64,000 nt of DNA from Panax quinquefolius. Its lineage: Eukaryota > Streptophyta > Magnoliopsida > Apiales > Araliaceae. Below the pieces are notes generated by a model that was not told where the DNA came from, ran no database searches, and saw only the letters and a program-made list of their open reading frames with translations. The position numbers and the translations under genes were made by a program. Positions 33,354 through 45,008 of the stretch are shown one piece after another. Location: the NCBI GenBank assembly GCA_020205615.1, contig CM035170.1:42285807-42349806 (forward strand), given 5' to 3'. How positions within the stretch are numbered: position 1 is the first letter of the stretch; each line of letters opens with the position of its first letter.

Positions 33354-35626
33354 CCAAGATAATCATTGGTGGACCCTAGCGGAATTATTATCTCTGATTG
33401 AGAAAATGACAAAAATACTTTATGAAAATAACAAACAGTAAGTTTTACTGTTAACTGTTGAAACACCCAAGGTTAAAGAAATGCAAGATGTACGCTGGCG
33501 TCGTTAAAGAGTAACACTTCAGATTAATTATTGATGCTTACGTGATAAGTCACTCAGGTTTTGTTGGTATTATTAATGTAATAATACAAAAAATCTTTTT
33601 ATATAAAATGAATACTTTTATAAAGTTATTCTATAAATAGAATATATTATATTCTATTATGCATAGTGTTGCATAGTGTCTGCATAGTGTTTTGCATAGT
33701 AAAATCTTTTTTATATAAAATAGAATACTTTTATAAAGCTATCTGTTTTATTAGACAATAATTAGAATATATTATATTTTATTATGCATAGTGTTTACAT
33801 AGTGCTCGCATAGTGTTTGCATAGTAAAATCTTTTATAAAGTTATTCGCTTTAGTAGATTATAAATAGAATATATTATATTTTATTTAAAAGATTTTTCT
33901 TTAAATATGGACCGTCAGATTAAAATAAATCAATCTGGACCGCTTCATGAGTTATTTACTATGCAGCCCATTTTTCTATAAATAGAAGCTCATTCCTTCA
34001 TTATTTTCTTACGAATTCACTGAAACTCTAGAGATAAACTATAGAGAGAAAGAAGAAAGTATTCTGCTACTTCACTACTTATATATCCAGTACTCTTCTT
34101 CTTAAGGTAGGAATATTATTTGTTGTACTAAATAAGGGGTGTTATTCTTTTGTATTCATGAAGAGAACTTATGTTATTCCATTTTTATTATTCGTAAAGA
34201 ATAACTCAGATCTGCCAAGCTACCTATACTTGGTGACATTCTTCTATTGTTCCGTCTTTACTATTCTCATTGGAATATCCTCGTCATGCATTTTACGCTT
34301 CTGACTGGTTTCGTCTTTATTATTATTCTGTTGAATATCCCGTGCATGCGTTTTTACGCCGACTGATTCCGCCCTTATTAGTATTCTCGTTGGAATAACT
34401 TTGTCTATGCGGTATCTTGCATGCATGGTGATTTCATTGTTATTCCATTCTTTATTATTCATTGGAACATCTTGTTGCATTTAATTTACTTTGACCGGTT
34501 CCGTTATTTAGTATTTTGTTGAATAACTTTTAATACATGCGAAGTACCGCATGCATAGTGATTTCTTTTGTTATTCCATTCTTTATTATACTCGGTTGGT
34601 TAAAGTTTTGACTTCTATACTCCATGAAATTAGTGGAATATCCTTGATAATTGCGCTTCATCCAAAGATCTTTTAATGGAAATATTCTTCCGAGCATTCT
34701 TGAATTTTACTCTGACAAAGCGATATCATGTTGACAATTTGGACGTTATTGGTTCTTGGACAAATTAATTCTTGAACTTATTTTATTGAATTCTTATATC
34801 ATTGTCATCATCCTCATATTTATATTTTTTTTGAAAGTTATCCGTGGCCTGTAGTGCATAGATGGACTTGGTATGATTATGACCGTGGATTATTCGGTGT
34901 AATCATGACCGTAATGTTACAAATGATGTGGTAAAGTCCTCATTGCCCGTAGTGCATTGATGGATGATTGTTAGCATGATCATGACCATTAATGAATACC
35001 CAAATATTCTTAGCCCGTGTAGTGCATGGATAATTGTGGTCGTGATACTAAAGAATATCCTCGGTCGTAGTGAGTGCGGGGTGATTCGATGATGTGGATT
35101 ATTTATTAAGCTAAGTCCCAGCGATAAAAGTGATGAAAAACCTTTTAAATCATAAAAGATAGTAGATTTTATTTTCTACTCGACTCTTTTAATGGATTGC
35201 TTGTTCCCAGTTAAACTTGATGTTTGTTATATTGTATCAGTTTAACACTATTTAAGGCTAATGATAATTTATTCTGCATTATCTTAGTCATAATATTTCT
35301 TACTGGGCTAGTTGAGCTCACCCTTTCTTTCACTGTTCTCTTCAGGAAATGAGAATATAGCTGGAACGAGTCGGGGAACGGAGTGATGGTCCTAGATGGT
35401 GCATTAGTAGTCCTCACTATTCTGTGAAATAGTGTGATAATAATTGTAATGAGGACTCCTTTTGAGTTTGTATACTCTCTAGTAGACAATATTTGTATTC
35501 AAACTCACAGTTTATGTTTTGTCGTATTGTACACGACAGTTGTATTATTAAGTTGTATTTGATTTCTGTACCATGTATCTGGCGACTCAAGATGGGTGAT
35601 GTATACCTAATTTTGTGGGCGTCACA
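33354..35626 (+). repeat. G2 3' LTR, first ~170 bp missing
   Basis: Joins the pol stop directly to LTR sequence corresponding to about 21147 of the 5' LTR, so the LTR start and polypurine tract are deleted. It shares the ~120-bp U3 repeats with the 5' LTR (about 33590-33890) and ends GTGGGCGTCACA. Leader repeats lie at about 34150-34570. Confidence 0.9.
33977..33984 (+). promoter_or_regulatory. TATA box of G2 3' LTR
   Basis: TATAAATA followed by GAAGCTCATTCC. Confidence 0.6.
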
Positions 35627-35631
35627 TATTA

Positions 35632-35986
35632 CATTGCTAAACTATTTTTTAATGTTCATATGTGGTTAGTATTTCTATTGCCATGCATGAAAAATCGGAT
35701 TTATTGTTAAAAATAAATGACACCACTTTTGATGGAAAAGGTAGTCATGTGGCGGTAGAGTTTTATAAAAAGTACAATTCTTGGAAATAGCAGATCATGA
35801 TTATCTTGGAGAGTTGGGTTCTGTTAAACTTTCTATAGGTTACGTAACTAATACTCCATAATTTATTGTGATACTTTTCTTATTGCTTGAACTTCAGAAA
35901 TAATATATATTGACGTGCAATGAGATAAGAGGCAGCCGACTTTAAGAATAATAATTACTATAGGAGTCTGAAGAGTCCATCTGACT

Positions 35987-36029
<43 letters not shown>

Positions 36030-37076
36030 CTACTTGATCAGTTTTTGAAAGAGTCCAACATATTTTGTAATTACCAAAGTTAATTAGACTTGTTCTTTCC
36101 AACGAACTTAACACTTAAAACAATACTTATCTTTTGTAATCTGTTGGCAACGTAAACAAAGTCTGATAACGGAACAAAATATTTGCAACGGAAATATTTT
36201 TCATAAACGATTTGTTTTCTGGACTATAAAAAGAAGAATTGATTTCAGTAGAAAACACAACACTTGAATCAATTATTGCACTCATATACTTGAAAAGCAA
36301 ATTCATTATTTTTGGTGCAAAATTTTCAACTGCTGTGCAAATTATATTCATATTATTCTTAGCTATTTTCGTGAGCTTCATATTGGTGATATCTCTTACT
36401 TTTACTATTTGATCATTGCATTCATTAGTTGAGCCTTGCATTGTTAAATTGCTTATTTGCTTTGATCATTAGACCTCTATAATTGTAATATTATATTTTT
36501 AGACTAAGTGTTGTCTAAAGGTTTTTAATCCGGGTGGATTAAGGTTTATTTACAAACAGGTTCAAGGAAGCTTAGGTGCTTAAGGGGTGCATTGGTGCAC
36601 AAGGAGCAAGTGTGCTCAAGTGAATTATTGTAATTCAATTTGATAGAATCTGTTTTTGTAAAAAGGGTTTCTTTAAAGAAATAAAAGTGAGTCTCCAATA
36701 CTAGTTGATATTGGACGTGGACTAGGCTATTATTATAGAGGGTAATAGCTGAACCACGTAAAAAAATCTTGGTGTTATTTTATTGCTTATTTTATTATTT
36801 CTCAAGATAGTTAATTTTCTCAATAATTAAAATATAAACATTTGCTTCATCTTGAGATATTGTGTTAACACCAAGTAGTTTATTTTACTTATAAATTCAC
36901 TAAGATATTTTCTTAAAATAAAAATTCAATTTGGTAGACTACATTCATTCAGCAAGCTGCATTCTTCGATACAGTAGGCTATATTCAATAGTTTGAATTT
37001 AAAGTTTAAAAATTGGTCATAGTTTGCTCCCACACTTATTCAACTCCCCTTCTAAGTGTGCCTTATCTGAATTTCA
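35632..37076 (+). repeat. C1 3' LTR, right part
   Basis: Continues the C1 LTR after the G2 right target duplication (35627-35631). From about 36554 it matches the 5' LTR piece 12948-13470 almost base for base and ends CTTATCTGAATTTCA. It contains a (TA)n tract at 35989-36027. The TATA box is not clear. Confidence 0.88.
35989..36027. repeat. (TA)n microsatellite in C1 3' LTR
   Basis: About 19 uninterrupted TA units. Confidence 0.95.
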
Positions 37077-37488
37077 ACAGTTGACTGTTATCTCTGCCAT
37101 GCATTAATGAGGATGGGACTCAGTCGGCCGGCGGTGGCAAATAGTGACGAGGGTGTAATTGGTGAGCTACATGCGATCAATTTGAGATGAGAGGAGTGCT
37201 TGAAATTGTTTAGAGGTAGTGGGTGGCACGAAAAACCGAACCGAGTGTATATGGGGCAAAGATCACGTAATCTAAAGGTAACAACACACTAACTAAATCA
37301 TTTTCTCTCTCAAGCACTAGATATTTTATCATCCATTGTTAACCTTGTGATCGCCTGTACTGACTCTCACGCCGGAGCTATCCCCCGACGGTCCAGCCGT
37401 CAATATTTTGGTGATTGTCGTGTTTATTGTGCAGGATATAGACGCGTGTTACGTGATTGAGGCGCGTGGAAAGATCTTGGCGTTAACA
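37077..37488. other. sequence flanking C1, no gene recognised
   Basis: Locally more GC-rich than its surroundings, with short GGCGG and CGCCGG words. No open frame longer than about 40 codons and no protein similarity was recognised. Right flank of C1; the C1 target duplication cannot be checked because its left end is outside the window. Confidence 0.4.
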
Positions 37489-37646
37489 GGCATAACAAAA
37501 ACTAAGAACTTTTTCTGAACAAAAGAGTATCAATACGAAAGAATACCAAAAATATTACTTATTTGCTTTTCAATTGGAAGCAAAAAGCCAAAAAGGTTTG
37601 TACGTGTATGTATAATTGTTTACGTGTAAAAATATTGTGTAGGTTT

Positions 37647-39701
37647 TGTGAGATCCCAAATTTTATGAAATAAAAGTATTTAATTATTTTTTATAATTAT
37701 TATTTTATTTCGTAAATGGTTAAATTGATAAAATGTTAAAGTTAAGGGTGATATTTGAAATTTTTTACAAAGTATGCAAGTTGTTATTCGTTGTGCCGGG
37801 GAATATTCGATTGGTCGAAATATTCGTTTTAACAGGGAATATTCGTACAACGACACAAACATTGGTGGACCCCCAATTGAGAAAACGACAAAAATACTTT
37901 ATGAAAATAACGGCGGAAGTTTTACCGTTAACTGTTGAAACACCCGGTATTAAAAGTACAGTAATACGCGTGGTTGCATAGTAGCACACGGTATTGATTA
38001 TCGATGCTTACGTGAGAATTCACTCAGTTATAATCAATTATTGCTACAATAATTGTTGCATCATATCTCTCATATTATTGATTCAATTATTGTCACAGTA
38101 TCATCTGCATAATATTTATTATTATTAAATCAATAATTGAGATGACAAAGTTATTCATATTATTATTTACAATATTGACAATGTCTAGAAGTTCTGTTAA
38201 GGAGAGGTTTGGTCACCTAATTGCGCGCCAATAAGGAGATATCCTTATCGGAAAGCCCCCTCTTTCTTGGGAACGAACTGGTTGTTAAATATTGTGAGTA
38301 ATAATATTAATGATGAATAAGTTGTGTTGATTAAAAATGAATTTTGATAGTTCCATTGTGTTGAGATTATTAGTGTTAGTGGAAATCGACATCTATTCCG
38401 ATGATAATTGATGTCTGGGGGTTATATTGATAAATCGGGTAATTTATCGAATAAATGAGCAATTAATTGCTACTAATTTACATACTTATATAACTATTTG
38501 TTCACATGTGTGTACTATTGAATCACATTCTTGTACTATTAGGGGAGTTGGTGCAAGATTGATAATACTTGCATGACTAAGTTAAAAATGGAGGTATAGT
38601 TGAATGTACTATACTGTAATTAAAATTTTCACATGATTATACTATTTATTCACATGATTGTATTATTGATTCACATTATTTACTATTAGGGGAGGTGGTG
38701 CAAGTTTGATAATACTTGCAGGACTAAATTAAAAATGAAGAAAAGTTGGAGGTATTGTACTGTAATTTTTTGAGCTCCAAAACGTGCAATTATCGAAACT
38801 ATATTTTCCTATAAATAGAAGCTCATTCTTCCTTCATTTCTCACCAATTCACAAAAGCTTTAGAGCAATTATTATAGAGAGAAATTATAGAGAGAAAGAT
38901 GAAAAGTATTCTGCTACTTCACTACTTCTATATCCAGTTTCTTCTAAGGTAATAAGAGTGTTGCTAGTAAGAGTGTTCTTGGTCGATCGAAAGGGGATAA
39001 CAGGGAATAGAAATGTGGGTCTCTAGGCATGTGGAGGTTCTCCTAAACAAAGATATAAAAAGTGTGTTGTATTTTATACATCATTTAGTAGTTATATTTG
39101 GTGAATCAAATAGGGTGAGGCGAACCCAACTTTGGAAGGGTGTTTTGCCACTATCATACAAGATGTCTAATGACATACAACCTCGTGTTATCATAAGATA
39201 GGGTTGTGCACATCCACTTCAATGAATATATCTACTGAGCACTACCTATATGATCTTGGAGTATATTTGAAATATAATTTTCACTTGGAGACAACGGAGA
39301 TATTTATATGTCAAGAGAAGACTCATCATTTGAAAGAAGATGATAGTAATCTTCTCGTTTTCTTTGGGGACTATTCAACCAAGATAATAATTCGCGTGGC
39401 CATATGATATCTATTATAACCTGTATCGCACGGCCTCCCATGTATCGAAAGGTTTCTTTGAGCACTTCCCAAAGATTTTAATTTCTAAAAGCATCTTTGA
39501 CTATACTTTTATGTAAAGTACCATTGTAAGGTTGTGGTCGAGGCACCATGAGAGTTACATACATTTGTATTAAAACTCATGATTAAGCGTAGTGGTATTA
39601 TTATATACTGACAATTCAACAAATATATAAATGAAGAATTTTGTACTATATATCTGGCGACTCAGAATGGGTGATGTATACCTAATTTGGGGGGCATCAC
39701 A
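37647..39701 (+). mobile_element. solo LTR of the gypsy family with unusual right half
   Basis: Starts TGTGAGATCCC and ends GGGGGGCATCACA. It is flanked by GGTTT (37642-37646) and GGTGT (39702-39706), a diverged 5-bp duplication; D2 has the empty site (GATGT at about 55456-55460). The U3 (to about 38800) is of the G1 type, including the ~149-bp direct repeat and GGTCACCTAATTGCGCGCC. From about 38945 to 39630, however, the sequence is unrelated to the leader-repeat region of all other LTRs, and homology returns only in the last ~50 bp. Confidence 0.88.
38810..38817 (+). promoter_or_regulatory. TATA box of the solo LTR
   Basis: TATAAATA followed by GAAGCTCATTCTTCC. Confidence 0.6.
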
Positions 39702-40017
39702 GGTGTAATATGAAAAAGGGCCTTTCTGATTAAAAAACTACAAGTCTGCCATTGTGATTTGGGTCTATTTCATTTGATAAATTTTTTGTGGGCTTTTAAA
39801 TTTAAACTGACATGGGCTATGCTATTTTGTTTGGGTATCTATATACATTAAACAAATACCTATTGGGGGCCTTAAAAATTTATCAATTTTAGTGGGCCTA
39901 AGGCCCGAGCACTTTGGGCTTTAGCCCAGGGCCGGTGCTGTACAATTTACGCACATATTAAAAAAAGAAAAAATATAGTAAAGAGAGTAAAAAAGTAATA
40001 ACTTTATCCCAAGTAAT

Positions 40018-40182
40018 CCCAAAAGTATATAAAGTGAGAGTACTTTTATTTTCTTATCTTTTTTATACTAATGGACCACACTAAATGACTTAGTTACCCT
40101 TTCACTTTATGTACTTTATCTCATCTTTTTAAAGATAAAAAAAATTATACATTTAATCATCTTTTTAAGGAGATGGAGTATT
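40018..40182. mobile_element. degenerate Stowaway-like MITE (in D1)
   Basis: A short AT-rich block ending in GGAGATGGAGTA next to TTAATTA, resembling the GGAGGGAGTA end and TA target of Stowaway MITEs. The left end is not clear. The same block lies in D2 at about 55788-55935, so it predates the duplication. Confidence 0.3.
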
Positions 40183-40714
40183 AATTATACTATAAAATAT
40201 GAGTCATGTTACACTTACAAAAACCTCTTACAAAAATTAATTTACAAAATAAAGTATCAAAATTTAATCAGTTGATGATTCATCATATATGGATGGGTGA
40301 TCCCGTGATTGTAACCAGCCAAACTCATGCACATTATTTTGTATTTTCTTTTTATAACAATTCTTTAATCACTATAGTATTATTAATAAAATATTATTAA
40401 AATATTTTCTACCTCAGCAAGCAAACTCGGAGTAATTCATGTACCTAAGCATACATGAACTTGAGCATCCTTAAAAATCTAAATAAGTTCGTTCATGAAT
40501 TATGTGGTGTGAGTTAGTTAGGATGAAGTATGCAAGGTGTGAAGGATTTTCTAGAGGATTTAGGTAGCTGTTATATCGATATAATTAAAGAAAACCCCAT
40601 CTTTTAAAGGGTTTTGAGTTTTTCCGCAATCTCATAATAAGGGTGAAATTGTCTTAAAAAAAATAAATTGCTAAATGCCCATCTTTATTGTTCTGTAAAT
40701 TTCAATCGCCTAAT

Positions 40715-40716
<2 letters not shown>

Positions 40717-40778
<62 letters not shown>
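40717..40778. repeat. (TA)31 microsatellite in D1
   Basis: Uninterrupted TA run; D2 has a slightly longer run (56469-56536) in the same place. Confidence 0.95.
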
Positions 40779-40781
<3 letters not shown>

Positions 40782-41579
40782 TTTAATCAAGAACCTACAT
40801 TAAAAAAGTCACTATTCTAACAACCAATATATCAGTCGTTGATCAATAACATGAAAGACTGAGATTAAAAAGGGAGTTAAGCCCAGCCGCTACAATATGT
40901 TACGACACAATAAATAACATGTAGCGGCTTTTATTTTAATAATGGTCAAACTAACTTATTAACGGGATCCACTTTGTCAGATAATATTTCAAAAAATAGA
41001 ATTTTTTTTAATATGCCTGCCGCTACAATTTGTAGTGGCTAGGCCTTTTAATTTTTTTGCTTCGCCCGTAGCGGCTAGACCTTTTAATTTTTCTGCTTCG
41101 CCTATTTCCTCCGTTAAATGCTGGATTTTTTTAAACAAAAAATGGATTTTTTTTTTAATATGCATGCTGTTGAAACTTGTAAGGGCTAGACCTTTAATTA
41201 TTTTTTTTAGACGTATCTTCCGTGGCACATATGGACAAACTAAAGTACAAAAAGGTTAAAAAAAATATTATATTCATTGTGTCACTAGAGCATGCAGCGG
41301 CTGTGGGCAACACAGATGAATTTTAATGGAATAAGAATGAAGGGCGCTGCCCTAAGATGGATCACTGATTTTCTGGTAGGCAGAAATGAGATAGGAATTG
41401 AAGTGGTAGATGAGGTCATGATTGTGGGCATATAATGATGTATTTTAATATGGATGAGTTATGATTGTGGGCATATAATGATGTATTTTAATATGTAATC
41501 CAAAACTTGCTTGACAGAAATAATAAAATTGAATACATATAAAAAAAAATTATGTGATGTTTCTGAGCTTATTAAAACA

Positions 41580-41954
41580 ATAAGTCTACGTCGACCACCG
41601 CTTTCTTCCGACCGGGTTAGTGATCAATCGGAATTTTTAATTTTTTTAATTTTTTTTTTTACTTTTGACTACTAAATAATTAATGTGATTTATTAGAACT
41701 GAAATTTTTACAAAATACAGTGATTTAGTTATCATTTGGATACATGTAAAAATAGGGTTGCACAGACTTTATAACCCTATTTTTTACATGTATCCAAATG
41801 ACATCTAAATCACTGTATTTTATAAAAATTTCAGTTCCAATAAATCACATTAATTATTTAGTAGTCAAAAACAAAAAAAAATTTAAAAAAAAAATTAAAA
41901 TTTTGACCGGTCACTAATCCGGTCAGAAGAAAGCGGTCAGCGTAGAAGGACTCT
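41580..41954. mobile_element. fold-back MITE, MULE-like, with ~180-bp inverted arms
   Basis: The left arm (CTACGTCGACC...CGCTTTCTTCCGACC) and the right arm form a long inverted repeat centred near 41767 (AATAGGGTT at about 41750 pairs with AACCCTATT at about 41776). The arms match over most of their length with short indels in the A/T runs. It is flanked by ATTAAAACA (41571-41579) and ATTAAAAAA (41955-41963), a 9-bp duplication with one change, which is the size made by Mutator-like transposases. No coding capacity. The transcript would fold into a long hairpin. Confidence 0.8.
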
Positions 41955-42666
41955 ATTAAAAAAACACTTTGAAATTAGATTATCAATTTATTCATTTATT
42001 AGATCTTGATATATTTGTAATCTTTTATCTAAGATTTCAGGTTTTCAGTCCTCAGTGACAGTACCAGAGTCACCGGTTCAACACCTTCACTACCGAAACA
42101 GATTCCACCGCCGCGGGCGTCACTAATTGAACCTCACAATAGAAGCATAAATTTTACAACTATAATCATCTATATATCATTGGAGAATTTTTTTTCCCAG
42201 TTAATCTTTTATCCAATGTGTGTATTTCTCACAATCATCAAAATTTAAAACTAATCAAATTTTTGATATACCATTTACTTAAAATTGTTCCAAATTTAGG
42301 TATAAGCAAATGTCATCAAAGCGGTGTACAGATACAGTGAAATTGATTATATTTGGTCAGAGGTAATCTCGCAGTATTCAAGTTCAATTCTGTCTCTTGA
42401 AAAGAGAGCCAAAGTTTCAAATCATACAGTCTCTTGAGTTTTAAAATTTGATAGATAGAGTGGAGCGGGGCTGGTGGGGGCAGGGGGGGGGGGGGGGAGC
42501 AGTCTGAGCTGATTGTCGTTTAGGGAATCTTGGCAAGAATGATCTGTTGACCGCATAGATTTTTTGTGGGTATGATTAGTTTCAGTTCCACCGTCGTCAT
42601 TATTTTCCCATGATCGATTTAAATGGCGGTCTCGAATCTGTTAGAGGCAACATATCCGTCATAAGG
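41955..42666. other. intergenic, no gene recognised
   Basis: AT-rich; contains a small C/G-rich part at about 42075-42120 and a run of 15 G at about 42483-42497. No protein similarity was recognised. Confidence 0.35.
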
Positions 42667-45008
42667 TATGACGCCCCCAAAATAAGTATACATCACTTAT
42701 TCTGAAATACGTATAATATATGATGCAGAATACAAATACAATCTTTAATATACAACAAGAGAAATTGTGAGTTTTAATACAAATCATCGCCTTCTGCATA
42801 TATATCCACTCTCGAATAAGTCTCATTACATTTATTGTCACACTATTTAACGAATAGTGAGGACTACTAATACTATCATCCTGGTCCATCACTCTGCTCC
42901 CGACTCGTCCCAAAATTATATTTTCATTTCCTTAAGAAAACGATTGAAATAAAGGGTGAAATTTCAACTAGCGCAGAAGAAGAAATATTATGACTAAGAT
43001 AATGCGAATAAATTATCATTAGCGCTCAACGGCAAGTTAAACCGATAAAATATAACAAACATCAAGTTTAATCTGCGGTAACAAGTGATCCATTAGAAGA
43101 AAGTCAAGTAGAATAAAATCTACTATCTTCTACATGATTTAAAAGGTTTTTTCGTGACTTTTATCAATTGAGACTCAGAACAATAAATAATCCACATCAT
43201 CCTCAGACTACTACCAACGATATTCATTAGTATCACAACCACAAATTATCCACGCATCAAAACGCCCAAGGATAATCGTGTATTAATCAATGGTCACGAT
43301 CACGCCAACAATTATCCATCAATGCATTACGAATCAATGAGGACTTTTTCCACATCATTTGTAACATTACTGTCGATTATAATCGAATAATCCCTCATAT
43401 ATATACTTTCATACCATCTCCATCTATGCCTTCTGATACGCGGATGACTTTCAACATAATATAAACATGAGGGATGATATGATGATGATATAGGAATTCA
43501 ATAAAACAAGTTCAAAAATTAATTTATCCAGAAACTAAAACTTCTAAATTGTCAACACGATACTTCTTTGTAGAAGTAAAATTCAAGAATGCCGGAAGAA
43601 TATTTCCATGAAAAGATCTTTGGATGAAGCGCAAAATATCGAGGATATTCCACTAATTTCATGGAGTATAAAGTCAAAGTTTTAACCAACCGAGTATAAT
43701 AAAGAATGGAATAACAAAAGAAATCACCGCGCATGCGATGATCAAGCACAAACAGGTTATTCCAACGAGAATAATAAATAATGGAACCAAATCCCAAGAA
43801 AAACGCATTGCAGACGATATATTCAAATGTAATAATAAATAACGGAATTAGGTCCCACAGAAAAACGCATGAACAAGATATTCCAATGTAATAATAAAGA
43901 ATGGAAATCAGGTCCCACAGAAAAGCATTGCATGCATGGGATATTCCAACATAATAATAAATAATGGAATAACAGAAGAATTTCACCAAGTATAGGGTAT
44001 CCCGTGTATACAGGTTATTCCAACTGAATAATAAAGATTGGGATAACAAAAGAATTTCACCAATAAGAAAGAAGGAATACTCCTAACGAGTACAACAAAT
44101 AATATCTCTTACCGTAAAAAAAACTGAATATAAGAGTAGGGAAGGGCGCGAATACTTTTCTATAAACTTCTATATAATATCTCTCTGAAGTTTCAATGAA
44201 TTCGTAAGAAAATAATGAAGGAATGAGCTTCTATTTATAGAAAAATGGTTGCATAAGAATTAAACTCATGAATCAGTTAAGATTGATTTACTTTTAATCG
44301 ACAAATTCATATTTAAAAGAAAATCTTTTAAATAAAATATAATATATTGTACTTATAATCTAATAAACCGAATAACTTTATAAAAATTTTACTTATGCAA
44401 ACACTATCAGACACTTTATGAAAACACCATGCGTAATAAAATATAATATATTCTAATTATTATTTAATAAAATGCAGATAACTTTATAAAAGTATTACAT
44501 TTTTATATAAAAAGGTTTTATTATTAGCGCAATAAAACGAATAACTTTATAAAAGTATTACATTTTTTATATAAAAACTTTTTCATTTTATTACATTAAT
44601 AATACCAAATAAAACAAAACCGGTGACTTATCACATAAAGATCAATAATCAATACAAATAGTCTTCTTTACAATGCTACACGCGTATTCGTACTTTTAAC
44701 ACCGGGTGTTTCAACGATTAACGATAAAAACTTCCGCCGTTATTTTCATAAAGTATTTTTGTTGTTTTCTCGATCCGAAAATAATAATTTCATTGTGGGG
44801 TCCACCAATAATTGTCTTGGTTATGCGAATATTCCCTCGTTAAAACGAATATTCTCCACCAATCGAATATTATATAACAACTTGCGTCTTTTTTGCAAAA
44901 TTTATAAATATTACCCACAACTATAACATTATATCAAATTCATTCCATAATATTCAAAATGATATTTATAGAAAATTCATCTTTATTTATAAAAGTTGGG
45001 GTCTTACA
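42667..45008 (-). repeat. LTR-a: lone gypsy LTR, minus strand, abutting G4
   Basis: On the minus strand it starts TGTAAGACCCC (45008) and ends GGGGGCGTCA (42669). The U3 is of the G2 type, with the ~120-bp repeats at about 44330-44610. Leader repeats lie at about 43680-44060. No internal region is attached: its start directly touches the cut end of the G4 3' LTR at 45009. It is either a solo LTR inserted at the end of G4 or the result of recombination between related elements. Confidence 0.85.
44232..44239 (-). promoter_or_regulatory. TATA box of LTR-a
   Basis: TATAAATA on the minus strand followed by GAAGCTCATTCC. Confidence 0.55.

Larger units (their letters stand above)
20973..35626 (+). 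mobile_element. G2: Ty3/gypsy Tekay-type chromovirus nested in the C1 3' LTR
   Basis: Complete order: 5' LTR, primer site, gag, protease, RT, RNase H, integrase, chromodomain, 3' LTR. It is flanked by TGTTA (left) and TATTA (35627-35631), a 5-bp target duplication with one change. Two other insertions (26476-29720 and 29839-31692) split RNase H; without them G2 is about 9.5 kb. The 3' LTR has lost its first ~170 bp together with the polypurine tract. Confidence 0.92.
12948..37076 (+). mobile_element. C1: Ty1/copia Sirevirus-like retrotransposon with env-like region (5' end outside window)
   Basis: Domain order is gag (zinc knuckle and coiled coil), protease, integrase, RT, RNase H, which is the copia order, followed by a 1.7-kb env-like region, a GGGGGAGAA polypurine tract and a long LTR starting TGTTGG. 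The 12948-13470 LTR piece and 36554-37076 are nearly identical by eye (only a few differences per 100 bases), showing they are the two LTRs of one element. The 5' LTR is interrupted by G1 and the 3' LTR by G2. The LTR is about 1.69 kb when G2 is removed. The long LTR, Sirevirus-type tract and env-like region place it near SIRE1/Endovir. Confidence 0.9.
37489..41491. repeat. D1: left copy of a ~1.9-kb duplicated segment, interrupted by a solo LTR
   Basis: 37489-37646 and 39702-41491 match 55303-57224 in the same orientation with few differences, mostly single bases and small indels. Breakpoints fall at AGGCATAA (left) and GTATTTTAA (right). Contents: a degenerate Stowaway-like stretch, a (TA)n tract, then short GCCGCTACAA / TTGTAGTGGC and GTAGCGGC inverted motifs at about 40889-41300. 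A 64-codon frame (40206-40400) is shared with D2 but looks non-coding. The nature of the unit is unknown: it could be a segmental duplication or an undescribed transposon. Confidence 0.85.

Noticed and set aside
37077..37488. Possible gene start in the GC-richer block after C1
   Set aside because: No frame longer than about 40 codons and no recognised protein.
40206..40400. 64-codon frame nearly identical in D1 and D2 (55960-56154)
   Set aside because: Identity is explained by the recent duplication of the whole segment; no start context, homology or codon signal was seen.
42483..42497. Run of 15 G
   Set aside because: Could be a real G-tract or an assembly artefact; no structure around it supports a function.
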